Shown piece after piece: positions 1-9,374 of a DNA stretch of 64,000 nt. Positions within the stretch are counted from its first letter, which is position 1; every line of letters begins with the position of its first letter. The translations under genes were made by a program, and so were the position numbers. The notes under the pieces are model-generated. The model did no database searches, had not been told where the DNA came from, and saw only the letters and a program-made list of their open reading frames with translations. This DNA comes from Paenibacillus sp. MAEPY2. Lineage in GTDB: Bacteria > Bacillota > Bacilli > Paenibacillales > Paenibacillaceae. The stretch spans positions 124,001-188,000 of the forward strand of contig NZ_AWUK01000026.1 in assembly GCF_000499205.1 (NCBI RefSeq). The letters are read 5' to 3'.

Positions 1-97
1 CCTCCATCATGTGCCTAATTGGACAGGCATTATCGGCGAAAGCCCGTGCGGAAGTCCACCATCATACTTGGCTTCCGCACCTAAGCTCACGCCATCG

Positions 98-1735
98 TCA
101 TCTGCTGCTCATCTCGTTGACTTCTTCTGTAATCTCATCGCCACCCGTACGCTTCCAAGTGTCAACAAACGTATCAAATTCATCTACAGGGGCCTCCCCC
201 ATAATGATCTTGAGCATGGTTTCCTCTTCGAGCTTCTGCAGATTCGCCCACTTCAGCTTCATCGTCTCGGTTGTTCCGTAGAAGCCTGCGGGGATCACTT
301 CCAGATTCGGGTTGTTTGCTTCACGCTGTCCCTCGATCCGGGAGAGGTATTCGCCGTAGGTGTTTGCATCAATCGCATTCCCTTTTTCTTTGAATTCTTG
401 ATAGGCCTTGAAAGAAACCACTCGATCTTCCTGAACAGCGGAAGCATCTCCTGCCTTATCCGCCTTAATCAAATCATCGTAATAACGCTTCAGCACATCG
501 TCATAATCCACTTGCATCGGAATTTGGGTAGGATCATTGTTCCAGCGGCTTGCATCGGTCAGCAACTCGTCGGGATGCTCTTTCTTATAATTGATCGCGT
601 CCTCCGTTAAGGAGTATAGGAAATCCGTTGTTAAATTGATGGATTTCATAATCGCTTCAGGATGCCCAAAATCCTTCTTCACAACGACGATACCTCCGCC
701 CACCGGATCCTGCCGAATCGTCTTGAACTTGCCATTCTCATCCACAGGTGCGGATACGGCAACCCAGACTGCTTCAGGATCTTGCTTGATGGAATCCTTG
801 TAGTTGGTGTAGCCGATCCACCATGGGTTAAACAGCATTCCAGCCTGTCCGTTGATGACGAGGGCTTCCTTCTCTTCATTGGAACGGACAGCAAACTGTT
901 TATCGATCAAGCCCTCTTTATACATTGCGCTTAGCTCCGTCAGCGCTTGCTTCACTTCAGGCTGAACAGACCCATATTCAACCTGACCGTCCTTCTGTAT
1001 CCAGTTCATAGGAAAGGCTCCGTGCGCAGCGAAGATTGGCGTAAAATTCATGGCATTGGAGTCCATCACCATGCCTACAGTCTTGCCTGTTCCCGAAACG
1101 TCCTTCTCCACAAACGTTCTGGCCAGATTCCATACATCCTCGACGGTTTCAGGCAGCTTCGCGCCGACTTTATCCACCCAGTCCTTCCGGACCCACAGCA
1201 ATTGGTGCTGGTTTCCGATATTCGTCATGGGCAGACCCATGATTTTTCCGTCTACCTTCACCTGATTCAGCAGCAAATCTCCGTAGGAACCATAAATATT
1301 TTTAACGCCTTCGGAAGCTGTCTTCTCGTACACTTCCGTCATGTCGGCAATCAGATCGTTATCCACCAGCTGATTAAATATTTCGCGGCTGACCAGCATG
1401 ACATCCGGCAGGTCACCTGTGGTCATCGAGAGTGACAGCTTCTGATCCATATCATCTGTTTCCCATGCCACCTTGGCCTTGACGTTCACCCGGTCTTCTA
1501 CATAGCGTGTAGCCAGATTGTCCTCAATGGTGTCGCCGGAAGGCAAGTTGTTCACATGATTGGTATTCCGGCCGATCGTAAATTCCACTGGCGTCTCGTA
1601 TTTACCATATGGTTCATAATCCTGATCTGAAACTTGGGGCTGTGCACTATCGTTATTGCCCCCGGTACATCCGCTGAATACAGCCATCATCATGCTGCCA
1701 ATCAGCAGCGTAGCCATCGTTCTGCGCTTGCTCAT
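98..1735 (-). CDS. LplA-type extracellular sugar-binding lipoprotein
   Basis: This is the substrate-binding component of a CUT1 ABC transporter, about 545 residues, anchored outside the membrane. The N-terminus has a charged start, a hydrophobic stretch and the lipobox FSGC with Cys near residue 23. The C-terminus ends in the family's usual helical region (KIIMGEAPVDEFDTFVDTWK) and GGDEITEEVNE. I chose the ATG at 1735 (MSKRR) rather than the upstream GTG-type start because AGGGGATGACAGG directly precedes it. A two-component pair lies just upstream on the same strand and probably senses its ligand. Its permeases are not in the window; they may lie beyond position 1. A cre-like box at 1777-1790 suggests CcpA control. 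Confidence 0.9.
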   Translation of the reverse strand: MSKRRTMATLLIGSMMMAVFSGCTGGNNDSAQPQVSDQDYEPYGKYETPVEFTIGRNTNHVNNLPSGDTIEDNLATRYVEDRVNVKAKVAWETDDMDQKLSLSMTTGDLPDVMLVSREIFNQLVDNDLIADMTEVYEKTASEGVKNIYGSYGDLLLNQVKVDGKIMGLPMTNIGNQHQLLWVRKDWVDKVGAKLPETVEDVWNLARTFVEKDVSGTGKTVGMVMDSNAMNFTPIFAAHGAFPMNWIQKDGQVEYGSVQPEVKQALTELSAMYKEGLIDKQFAVRSNEEKEALVINGQAGMLFNPWWIGYTNYKDSIKQDPEAVWVAVSAPVDENGKFKTIRQDPVGGGIVVVKKDFGHPEAIMKSINLTTDFLYSLTEDAINYKKEHPDELLTDASRWNNDPTQIPMQVDYDDVLKRYYDDLIKADKAGDASAVQEDRVVSFKAYQEFKEKGNAIDANTYGEYLSRIEGQREANNPNLEVIPAGFYGTTETMKLKWANLQKLEEETMLKIIMGEAPVDEFDTFVDTWKRTGGDEITEEVNEMSSR

Positions 1736-1776
1736 CCTGTCATCCCCTTTATCTGATTTGCTCTTGATAACCAAAT

Positions 1777-1790
1777 TGTATGCGTTTTCA
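1777..1790. promoter_or_regulatory. cre-like box upstream of the binding-protein gene
   Basis: TGTATGCGTTTTCA matches the CcpA consensus TGNAANCGNWNNCA at every fixed position but one. It lies 42 bases upstream of the start codon at 1735. The core AAATTGTAWGCGTTT also occurs upstream of the binding-protein genes starting at 7700 and 45084, which supports a shared regulatory role. Confidence 0.6.
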
Positions 1791-1879
1791 AAAATGGCGT
1801 ATATGCCACATTTTTCGGATATGTATCACTTTTTTTATGACCTCCAATTTAACTTTGATTCTCTGCATCATTAAATCCT

Positions 1880-1917
1880 AACAAGAACCAAACAAGCGGT
1901 TGCTCCAGCAACCGCTT
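1880..1917 (-). terminator. terminator of the yesN/yesM-like pair
   Basis: There is a perfect 10-base-pair stem, AAGCGGTTGC/GCAACCGCTT, with a 4-base loop. On the minus strand it is followed by the T-rich TTGTTTGGTTCTTGTT. It lies directly after the kinase stop codon and separates the pair from the binding-protein gene. Confidence 0.75.
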
Positions 1918-1955
1918 CAGTATTCAAGCTATGTTTTTAGTATATGTTGACACAC

Positions 1956-3608
1956 TCATGAGGCAGGAAGGACAATGGACACTTCCGTTCCGTTGCCCGG
2001 TTCACTATGAATCACAAGCCCGTAATCCCCCCCATAATACAGCTTAATCCGGTCATTCACGTTCCGGACCCCACACCCGCCATTCTCCCCCGTTAGCAAA
2101 AGGGCCGCCTGCGCTGGCATCATGCCTACACCGTTATCACGAACCATTAATTTAATGCTCTCCCCAATCCGACTAACCGCTATGTGAATGCAATAATCTC
2201 TCGCATCTGCCTCCACAAAACCGTGCTTGATGGCATTTTCCACAATCGGCTGCAAAATAAAATGAATCACCTCGGTATGTAATACCTCGTCATGGATATG
2301 GTAATCCACTTCAAATCGGCCATCGTTCATAATGAGCTGCAAATCAAGGTATGCCTTAATATGCTGGATCTCAGCCTCAATCGTAGCCATATGCCTCCCT
2401 TGATTTAGTGTTGTTCTATAGAAGCGGGCTAATGCAGATACCATATAACTCGTCTCGATATCCGCTTTTTTCTCGGCCCTCCATCGTATAAATGAGAGCG
2501 TATTATACAGAAAATGAGGGTTAATCTGGCTAATCAACTTGTTATACTCACTTTCCTTCTTGGCAATTTCGGCGTGGTACACCTGAGAAATCAGGCTGTT
2601 GATCCTTTTCAGCATTTTACCGATACCGTTAGTCAGCTCACCGAATTCATCTCTGGATGAACTTCGGATAATAACATCCAGATTGTTCCGCTCCACCTTG
2701 TCCACCTTGTTCTTGATATGGATAATTCGTTGCGTAAAGTTATTGGAAATGACATAAATGAGCAGGAAAGTAATGATCAGACTGAGGATGATGACAAACA
2801 GCGTAATTTTAAAAATGCCCATTGCATTTACGTACGCATTCGTATTCAGCAGATTATAGTGAATTGTCCAGCCATTATTGGCGAGCGATCGGCTTAAACT
2901 CAGATCACCAGGATCACCAACGTTCAAACCTGCGGCCCCAACAGCACGCTCGTGGTTTTTCTGGAAAATCACATGCTGCTTCGCATCCTCAATATGAACG
3001 GCTACATGCTCCGACAGATTGTCCAGGTCTGCAAAGATGCTATCATGCTGAATGGAGATCACCATAAAATTGCTGTCTTTCGGATTGCTGATCAGTTCCT
3101 GAACGAGATAGAGCTTCTCTCCATCCACAATCCAGCGCCTGCCTCGAAATCCGTCATACCAAGCCTTGCTCTTGAGATCCCCAATAGGCAAAATATTGTT
3201 GCGAATTCCCAATAACTCCCCGGATGTATAAAAGGTAATGGCTTCAATATCATCGTCCATCAGCCGGATGTTCGAGATCAGTGGTTCCAGAATGTCCCGG
3301 AAATCGAGGTACATATGATAATAATTTTCTTCATAGTCTTTCGTAAATATTTTCGATAAATCCCTGTTAAGCACCATGAACTCACTCAGCGTATTGTACC
3401 GATTAATCTTATAATCCATAATGTTAGCCACCTGCTCCAGACTTGCTTCTGCTTCGCTCCGCAGCTCTTTCATTTGGATTCGGTAGGACTGAATGAAGGA
3501 GAGCAGTCCAAGCAGAAGAATCGGAATGAGTGCAATTACCAGATGGGACAGCAGCAGCTTGTTTCTGAACTTGATATCATTGAATTTGCTCTTGATCCAT
3601 CCGATCAT
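1956..3608 (-). CDS. YesM-type sensor histidine kinase
   Basis: This membrane kinase of about 550 residues should phosphorylate the adjacent YesN-like regulator in response to an extracellular, probably sugar-related, signal. It has a transmembrane helix near residues 14-35, an extracellular sensing region, a second helix near 265-290, a HAMP segment, and the His-kinase motif INPHFLYNTLSFIRW with the phospho-acceptor His. The ATPase motifs NAIKHGF, DNGVGM and GGCGVRNV follow. I prefer the ATG at 3608 (MIGWIKSKF), which has GGGGTG upstream, over the longer reading frame. It overlaps the end of the regulator gene by 32 bases, so the two are translationally coupled. Confidence 0.92.
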   Translation of the reverse strand: MIGWIKSKFNDIKFRNKLLLSHLVIALIPILLLGLLSFIQSYRIQMKELRSEAEASLEQVANIMDYKINRYNTLSEFMVLNRDLSKIFTKDYEENYYHMYLDFRDILEPLISNIRLMDDDIEAITFYTSGELLGIRNNILPIGDLKSKAWYDGFRGRRWIVDGEKLYLVQELISNPKDSNFMVISIQHDSIFADLDNLSEHVAVHIEDAKQHVIFQKNHERAVGAAGLNVGDPGDLSLSRSLANNGWTIHYNLLNTNAYVNAMGIFKITLFVIILSLIITFLLIYVISNNFTQRIIHIKNKVDKVERNNLDVIIRSSSRDEFGELTNGIGKMLKRINSLISQVYHAEIAKKESEYNKLISQINPHFLYNTLSFIRWRAEKKADIETSYMVSALARFYRTTLNQGRHMATIEAEIQHIKAYLDLQLIMNDGRFEVDYHIHDEVLHTEVIHFILQPIVENAIKHGFVEADARDYCIHIAVSRIGESIKLMVRDNGVGMMPAQAALLLTGENGGCGVRNVNDRIKLYYGGDYGLVIHSEPGNGTEVSIVLPAS

Positions 3609-4329
3609 GAAGCACCCCGCACTCTCTGAACTGTAACGGACTGACGCCGAACCTGTTTCTGAACAGCTTGGCAAAATAAGAATGATTGTCGATGCCAACA
3701 GCCCCTGCAATATCATTGATTTTCATATTCGAGTGAGCCAGCAGATGGCTTGCGCGCCGCAAGCGGTAATCCGTTAAATATTTCGAGAAGTTTTCCCCGG
3801 TCTCTTTTTTAAACAAAATGCTTAAATACCCTGGAGATAGATACACATCGTGAGCGGCCTCCGACAATGAGATATCTCTCTGATGATTATCCTTCACATA
3901 ATCCTTCACCTGTCGGATGACCTTCGATTCCATCGATTCCGGTTCAGGACCCCCGCCATAAGGACGGATCTGCGTGATATCCTCCATCACCTGTAGAAAC
4001 TCTTCCCTGACCAGCGGCTTGAGCAAATAATTCACCACACCCAGCCGAATCGCACTGCGGGCATATTCGAATTCATCATAGCCACTGCAGATGACGATCT
4101 TTACATTCTGCTGGGTCTTACGGGCTTGTTTGCTAAGCTCCAGTCCGTCCATCAGAGGCATTCTAACATCGGTGATGAGGATATCAATCGCGTTTTGAAC
4201 CAGAATCCGCTCTGCTGCTTTGCCATTCTCGGCCTCCAATACTTGAAAGGGAAACCCGTAGTGAGAGATCCAATCCTTAATGCCTTCTCTTTGAACGCAC
4301 TCATCGTCAACAATAAGAACATTAAACAT
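3577..4329 (-). CDS. YesN-type response regulator, REC plus AraC HTH
   Basis: The protein is about 250 residues. The N-terminal receiver domain starts VLIVDDE and carries the phospho-acceptor Asp in LITDVRMPLMDG. The C-terminal AraC-type DNA-binding domain has two helix-turn-helix units and ends near SPLQFREC. It is short for the family: YesN proteins are often about 500 residues, and here the linker region is missing. AAGGAG lies 5 and 8 bases from two adjacent ATG codons; I use the inner one. It is the first gene of the regulator-kinase pair and probably activates the downstream binding-protein gene. Confidence 0.92.
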   Translation of the reverse strand: MFNVLIVDDECVQREGIKDWISHYGFPFQVLEAENGKAAERILVQNAIDILITDVRMPLMDGLELSKQARKTQQNVKIVICSGYDEFEYARSAIRLGVVNYLLKPLVREEFLQVMEDITQIRPYGGGPEPESMESKVIRQVKDYVKDNHQRDISLSEAAHDVYLSPGYLSILFKKETGENFSKYLTDYRLRRASHLLAHSNMKINDIAGAVGIDNHSYFAKLFRNRFGVSPLQFRECGVLHDRMDQEQIQ

Positions 4330-4529
4330 CATGACATCTCCTTTGCATGTGAAAGTGAAGAAAACTTCAGGGTGGAATATCATATTATGCATTGCTATTT
4401 CCAGTCATATGGTAGTATATCATAGATTTTAGAAAGGGCTTTCAAAATGGTTTTCCTCTACTTTTTAAGATATAGAGATCAGTGATTTAAACGCCCAATG
4501 ACATAAACACGATCGTGTAAAAAACAAAA

Positions 4530-4552
4530 AGAGCCGCCATATGGCGACTTTT
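4530..4552. terminator. bidirectional terminator after the CUT1 operon
   Basis: The palindromic stem CGCCATATGGCG, extended by further pairs, is flanked by A-rich sequence on the left and T-rich sequence on the right. It belongs to the window's recurrent GTCGCC/GGCGAC terminator family. It stands between the permease gene end at 4586 and the regulator start at 4329. Confidence 0.65.
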
Positions 4553-4585
4553 TCCGTGGTGTTTTGTTTACGAGTACCTGTACAC

Positions 4586-5467
4586 TTACCCTTTCACCGC
4601 ACCCAGCGCAACGCTGCCTATAATTTGCTTGGAGAATATCGCAAAGACAATAATAATAGGTAAAATCGAGATCGCAACGCCCAAATACAACAGTCCATAG
4701 TCCATTCCGTAATATCCTTGCACCAGTGCAACGAGTACCGGAAGCGGATATTTATCCAGGGAGAAAAACAGGACGAGGGGCGTGAGAAAGTTATTCCATG
4801 AACCGATAAAGGTAAATATGCCAAGGGCCGAAATGGCCGGTCCCAGAATGGGCAAAACAATCTGATTAAATGTGCGAAACTCCCCTGCACTATCCACACG
4901 TGCCGATTCAATGATTTCGTCGGGAATGCTGCTCTCCATGAATTGTTTGATAAAAAATACATTAAATGCATTCGCTGCTGCAGGCAAAATGATCGCTGCA
5001 TAGCTGTCCAGTAAGCCTAACGTACTGAACAGACGATACATCCCGATCAGAGCGAGCTGCCCCGGCACCATCATGGTTGCAAGCAAAAATAGAAATAACC
5101 AGTTGCGACCTTTGAATTTGAACTTGGCAAAGCCATATGCAGTTAGGGAACCGATATACAAGGATAACACCGTAGACGTCCCGGCAATGAAAAAGCTGTT
5201 GGCAAACCCGCGCCAGATATTGATTTTGGAGGCCATGTTCATATAATTATCCACCAAGAAGGGTCCGGGCAGAAATGTAAATGTCGATGCAATCGTTGCA
5301 TTGTTATGCGTGGAATAGATGAGCATGAGATAAAATGGAATGATACAGATCACGGCGAGGCCAATCAAACACAGATAAATCATAACTTTGCCCAGTGTCA
5401 GACGCCTTACAGTATCATATTGCTGCAGAGTGACTTTTTGTTGTTCAACTGGTTTGACGGTTTGCAT
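4586..5467 (-). CDS. CUT1 sugar ABC transporter permease, MalG-type
   Basis: This inner-membrane permease of 293 residues has six predicted helices, beginning near residues 28-50 (LCLIGLAVICIIPFYLMLIY). It shows the EAA-loop region PDEIIESARVDSAGEF, where the ATPase docks. The C-terminus IIGSVALGAVKG is typical of the second permease of these systems. It is last in the operon, after the binding protein and the MalF-type permease, with only 15 bases between the permease genes. No ATPase gene is present; such systems usually share one MsmX-type ATPase encoded elsewhere. Confidence 0.93.
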   Translation of the reverse strand: MQTVKPVEQQKVTLQQYDTVRRLTLGKVMIYLCLIGLAVICIIPFYLMLIYSTHNNATIASTFTFLPGPFLVDNYMNMASKINIWRGFANSFFIAGTSTVLSLYIGSLTAYGFAKFKFKGRNWLFLFLLATMMVPGQLALIGMYRLFSTLGLLDSYAAIILPAAANAFNVFFIKQFMESSIPDEIIESARVDSAGEFRTFNQIVLPILGPAISALGIFTFIGSWNNFLTPLVLFFSLDKYPLPVLVALVQGYYGMDYGLLYLGVAISILPIIIVFAIFSKQIIGSVALGAVKG

Positions 5468-5482
5468 TTCATTTCCCCCTCC

Positions 5483-6373
5483 CTATGCACGGCTCTTGCG
5501 CTTCGTCATCATGAAGGATACGACCGATAGCAGGATAATGATGATGAACAGACAGAATGCAATGGCCGCTCCATAACCAAAACGTGTACTTTGGAATGCC
5601 ACATTATACAGATACATAATACTCGTCATGGCTGCACGATCCGGACCCCCCGTTCCATTCGTCAATGTAAACGGCTGATCGAAAATCTGAATACCTCCAA
5701 TAATGGACGTGATCATCTGAAACAGAATAATTGGGCGAAGCATTGGGACGATAATATGAATGAAAATATGTTTCTTTTTCGCTCCATCCATTTGAGCGGC
5801 TTCCTGCAGAGCGGGATCAATACCCTGAAGTCCTGCCAGATAGATGACCATGGAGTAACCAAAGTATTGAAAGAACAGAATGGATGAAACGATCAGTCGC
5901 ATAAACCAGGGATCATTTTTCCAGTTAATCGGATCGTCGATGAGTCCAACCTGAACGAGAAAGTGATTCAAACCGCCGGATTGCCAATCAAAGATCAGAC
6001 TCACGAGCAGACCCAATGATGCAGCAGTAACGATATTGGGAAAGAAATAAACCGCTCTGAAAATGTCTCGTCCCTTAAGTAACTTATCATTGAGAATAAA
6101 GGCGAGGACAAGCGAAACGGTTAGCTGTGGGACTACGGAGACACCCCAGATAAAAAGGGTATTAAATAACGTTTTGTAGAAAAGAGGATCTTGTAGAACC
6201 GCAACATAATTACCTATTCCAACAAAGTCGGGCGTTGTGATCCCGTCAAAGTTGGTAAAGCTGATATAGAGCGAGTAGAGGATTGGATAAAGCCCAAAAA
6301 TGGCGAAAAGAATGAAAAATGGAGCAATGAAATAGTATCCGTAATGGTCTTTGCGGATTGACTTGGCAAACAT
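5483..6373 (-). CDS. CUT1 sugar ABC transporter permease, MalF-type
   Basis: This 296-residue membrane protein has the N-terminal helix YYFIAPFFILFAIFGLYPIL and the EAA-loop signature DPALQEAAQMDGAKKKH. It pairs with the downstream MalG-type permease to form the translocation channel for the sugar delivered by the lipoprotein encoded upstream. GGGGGT precedes the ATG. The gene starts 52 bases after the binding-protein gene, which is consistent with one transcript. Confidence 0.93.
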   Translation of the reverse strand: MFAKSIRKDHYGYYFIAPFFILFAIFGLYPILYSLYISFTNFDGITTPDFVGIGNYVAVLQDPLFYKTLFNTLFIWGVSVVPQLTVSLVLAFILNDKLLKGRDIFRAVYFFPNIVTAASLGLLVSLIFDWQSGGLNHFLVQVGLIDDPINWKNDPWFMRLIVSSILFFQYFGYSMVIYLAGLQGIDPALQEAAQMDGAKKKHIFIHIIVPMLRPIILFQMITSIIGGIQIFDQPFTLTNGTGGPDRAAMTSIMYLYNVAFQSTRFGYGAAIAFCLFIIIILLSVVSFMMTKRKSRA

Positions 6374-6425
6374 GATTTGTACCCCCAGTCATCGGATGAT
6401 TAAAAGGCATTCGCTTACTTCTAAG

Positions 6426-7700
6426 CTAATCCACTTCCAGCTCCGGAAATCTCAATTTGACATCACGTTTTATTCGTTTTACCGCTTCTTCTTTGGTCTG
6501 AATGTCGTTATTGAGATACAACTGGAGTACATTTTTGAAGATGTCATTGTTAATGATTGAATCATACTTGGTTCGCTCATATACAGGAACCTGCTTGGCC
6601 GCTTCCGAGAAAAACTCAAAATGCTTCTGCCCTCCCAAATACGCTGAAGATACAGATCCCGCAAGCTGATCATTCACGACCATATTACTTGTGAAATAAT
6701 CCTGTTCCTTTGCAAGCTCGGACAGAAAATCATGATCAAAGTTATAAAACTCAATAAACTTCCAAGCCAAATCCTTTTTGTCACTTTTACTGTACATGGC
6801 AATATAAGTTCCACCGGCACTAAAAGCGGATGGCCCCGGTGCGAGACCCCACAACCCTTCGGTATCCGGAGCATTCGCCTTAAACGTGTATTGCAATGCC
6901 CAGGTAGCTCCCGGATAGAACATCACCTGGCCTTTTTGCATGGAAGCCGCATATCCGGCACTCCCATCATCCAACTCTGCAAGCACATGCCGCTGACGCG
7001 CTTCGCGCACAAGGTCAAGCACCTTCATGTAAGTGGGATCGATAACTAACTTCCCATCCTTAACCCAAGGAATACCATCATACGAATTCGATATCGCGTT
7101 CCAGTTGGCAAGAGCATGAACTTTATTTCCACTTTGCTGCGCTACCCTCTCTCCAATCTCAAATATTTTCTCCCAAGTATCAATCTGCGGCGCTACCTTA
7201 TCCGGGTCGTCCGTACCCAAATATTCTTTGGCCAGATCTCTTCGATAATAAATGCCTCCAGGCGTTCCCTGATAACCGATCGCTCTAATATTTCCTTGAC
7301 TATCCTTCTCATTAGCTTGCACAAAAGCATACTGCTCTGGAATCAGCTCATTGGCGTTATACGGTGCTTCCGATAAATTCTCCAGATAAGGAACATCAAT
7401 CAGCTCTCTGATATTTGCGTTCTCGATCATAAACACATCCGGAGCCTTGGACGTCGTCTGAAGCGCCGACTTTAACTTGGTGATATAGAAATTGCCCGGA
7501 ATATTAACAAAGTTCACCTTGATGTCTGGATACTTCTCCTCGAATTTCTCAATGGCATAGCCCGCTTCATCCGTAAAACTCCATACCGTAATCTCCTCCT
7601 GCTTGGGTTGATTCGCTCCACCCGGCTGGCAACCGGATACTATCATCACTGCGCTTACGAGTGCAATCATGGAGATATATTTAAGCTTAAAGTTCTTCAT
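6426..7700 (-). CDS. Family 1 extracellular sugar-binding lipoprotein
   Basis: This solute-binding protein of 424 residues is the first gene of a binding protein-permease-permease operon. It has the signal peptide MKNFKLKYISMIALVSAVM and the lipobox VSGC, then the usual start of the mature fold (EEITVWSFTDEAGYAIEKF). GGAGGGGG lies before the ATG. A TATACT -10-like box at 7742-7747 and a cre-like box at 7719-7732 lie upstream. The AraC regulator encoded just upstream is the likely activator. The sugar cannot be named from sequence alone. Confidence 0.92.
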   Translation of the reverse strand: MKNFKLKYISMIALVSAVMIVSGCQPGGANQPKQEEITVWSFTDEAGYAIEKFEEKYPDIKVNFVNIPGNFYITKLKSALQTTSKAPDVFMIENANIRELIDVPYLENLSEAPYNANELIPEQYAFVQANEKDSQGNIRAIGYQGTPGGIYYRRDLAKEYLGTDDPDKVAPQIDTWEKIFEIGERVAQQSGNKVHALANWNAISNSYDGIPWVKDGKLVIDPTYMKVLDLVREARQRHVLAELDDGSAGYAASMQKGQVMFYPGATWALQYTFKANAPDTEGLWGLAPGPSAFSAGGTYIAMYSKSDKKDLAWKFIEFYNFDHDFLSELAKEQDYFTSNMVVNDQLAGSVSSAYLGGQKHFEFFSEAAKQVPVYERTKYDSIINNDIFKNVLQLYLNNDIQTKEEAVKRIKRDVKLRFPELEVD

Positions 7701-7718
7701 AGGCCCCCTCCTTCAAAA

Positions 7719-7732
7719 AGGAAACGCTTACA
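7719..7732. promoter_or_regulatory. cre-like box at the CUT1 operon promoter
   Basis: AGGAAACGCTTACA matches the CcpA consensus at all fixed positions except the first. It lies just downstream of a TATACT -10-like box (7742-7747, minus strand), where bound CcpA would block initiation or early elongation. The overlapping 16-mer AAACGCTTACAATTTA recurs exactly, in inverted orientation, upstream of the gene starting at 45084. Confidence 0.65.
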
Positions 7733-7785
7733 ATTTATTAGAGTATATGGATTTTGGAGTGGGCTTTCTCCATAAATATTGTGAA

Positions 7786-8664
7786 TCATCCTTCATATGT
7801 TGTGATATTCGTACGATGCTTTTTCCGAAATTCGGACGGAGTACAATCATTATATTTTTTGAAAAGACGATTGTACGAGTTCACATTGTTAAATCCATGG
7901 CCAATGGCGATATCCAGAATGGATTCTTCACGAAACAATAACGCCCATTCCGATTTGATAATTCGAAAATGATTGAGATATTCCATCAGCGTGATTCCCT
8001 TGACCTCTTTAAACAGTTTACATACGTGAAACTTGCTGAATTTAATGTGCTCCGCGACCTGATCCAACTTGACGGGTTCTGCATAGTGCGCTTCCAGGTA
8101 TTCACAGACCGATTCGAGGAATTCGAATTTTTTGGAAGGAGTACAGTGCCGTCCTGAGTTGAATGGTTCTGTAATGGGTTCCTTTGTACGTAACATATGA
8201 ACGATGAGATCATATAATCGGGCAACCATTAACCAGCGATACCCCACCTGTTGATCCTTCTCTTCATTCGCTAATGCACCTATATATTTCTCCAGATTTT
8301 TCTCCGTGGAAAGCTTGGATGGGATGATCGTAGTTTTGTTGAAAAGCTCTCCCAGTTCCTGGGTTTCTCTTTCGGTTGTGAAGCTTCCTGTTAACAATTC
8401 CAGTCGAAACAATATAATGGTTAAATGATCTGTACCCGGCAAGAAGCAGTGAACGTCCCCCGGCTTAATAAGCAGCACGTCTCCATGTTCAAGGTCAAAG
8501 ATATGGCTATTCACGCCAATTCTCGCGCTTTTCCCATTGACTACAACCAGTTCAACCTCTTCATGCCAGTGTGCAGCAAAGTTAAACTGTTTCCCGGTAT
8601 AAATTACCCGGATCGGAAAACCTTCTGTCATATGACCTGTTTCAAGAAAAGTAGGTACCCCCAT
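7786..8664 (-). CDS. AraC-family regulator with cupin domain
   Basis: This cytoplasmic transcription factor has about 292 residues. The N-terminal cupin-like ligand domain shows AAHWHEEVELVVV and GDVLLIKPGDVHCF. The C-terminal AraC helix-turn-helix pair covers roughly residues 190-285 (FSKFHVCKLFKEVKG; IGHGFNNVNSYNRLFKKY). I use the ATG at 8664, which has GGGTGAT upstream, rather than the TTG one codon earlier. It sits immediately upstream of the CUT1 operon on the same strand, so it probably controls that operon in response to its sugar. Confidence 0.92.
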   Translation of the reverse strand: MGVPTFLETGHMTEGFPIRVIYTGKQFNFAAHWHEEVELVVVNGKSARIGVNSHIFDLEHGDVLLIKPGDVHCFLPGTDHLTIILFRLELLTGSFTTERETQELGELFNKTTIIPSKLSTEKNLEKYIGALANEEKDQQVGYRWLMVARLYDLIVHMLRTKEPITEPFNSGRHCTPSKKFEFLESVCEYLEAHYAEPVKLDQVAEHIKFSKFHVCKLFKEVKGITLMEYLNHFRIIKSEWALLFREESILDIAIGHGFNNVNSYNRLFKKYNDCTPSEFRKKHRTNITTYEG

Positions 8665-8793
8665 CAAATCACCCTTTCCTCATTTCCAGTTCAACAATTC
8701 TCTAAGTATCCTTATTATGCATCAAATGAACCTGTCCCTTCTATTTGGAGTAAAAAAACAGTTGATATTGCATTGCATCATAACCAAAAAATA

Positions 8794-8815
8794 AAGTCGC
8801 CTGAAATGGCGACTT
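8794..8815. terminator. bidirectional terminator
   Basis: Stem AAGTCGCC/GGCGACTT with a 6-base loop. The minus strand is followed by TATTTTTT and the plus strand by TCTTAAAAAAG. It closes the transcript that reads through the broken metallo-beta-lactamase gene. Confidence 0.75.
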
Positions 8816-8863
8816 CTTAAAAAAGAGTATACGTATCTTGGACAATAACCCTGCAAGTCAGGA

Positions 8864-9297
8864 TCAGTTTTTACTACGTTTAGTGAGCCATTCCTGAATG
8901 GCTTGCAAATTCGATTTAAAATACGTGGTAAAAGACCAATGCTGGTAGGCTGCTGGCACAGATATCTCATTTCAAGGCTTTGGTTACTTTGAACAGCAGC
9001 CGTCACGATTTCCAATAGATCGGTTATGTAAGCTTTGACTTCATGCAGTTCAGTCAACGAACACACTTCGCCGTGGCCTGGTACGATTGTTTCTATATTC
9101 AGCTGTTCGACTTTGTCCAAAATCTCCAGCCATTGCTGAGGATTGGCATACATTAGAACCGGATCATGTTTGGATAGCACCAGATCCCCCATTATGGCAA
9201 TTTTGTCTTTCGGAATATAGACCAATGCATCGCTCTGGGTATGACCTCCACCAAAGGTCATACGTTCAACACTGCGCTTACTGCCGTGAATGGTCAT
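8864..9297 (-). pseudogene. Metallo-beta-lactamase-fold hydrolase remnant
   Basis: The reading frame encodes the second half of a metallo-beta-lactamase-fold hydrolase: GGGHTQSDALVYIPKDKIAIM, GDLVL and IVPGHGEV are the later metal-site motifs. The N-terminal half with the HxHxDH motif is absent. Near residue 110 the frame breaks. The continuing homologous C-terminus (PAAYQHWSFTTYFKSNLQA, IQEWLTKRSKN) is found one frame over and ends at a stop at 8864. So the gene is 5'-truncated and has at least one frameshift. It is probably a dead gene. Confidence 0.8.
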
Positions 9298-9374
9298 ACT
9301 GATTAAAAGAATTGCAATTCATATAATACGTTCTCGGTCTTCAGATATGAAAAAAGGAGTAGATGCAGATATTG

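Noticed and set aside
46..80. Nine-base stem GTGCGGAAG/CTTCCGCAC just after the first gene's end
   Set aside because: It has a 17-base loop and no T-run on either strand, so I do not call it a terminator.
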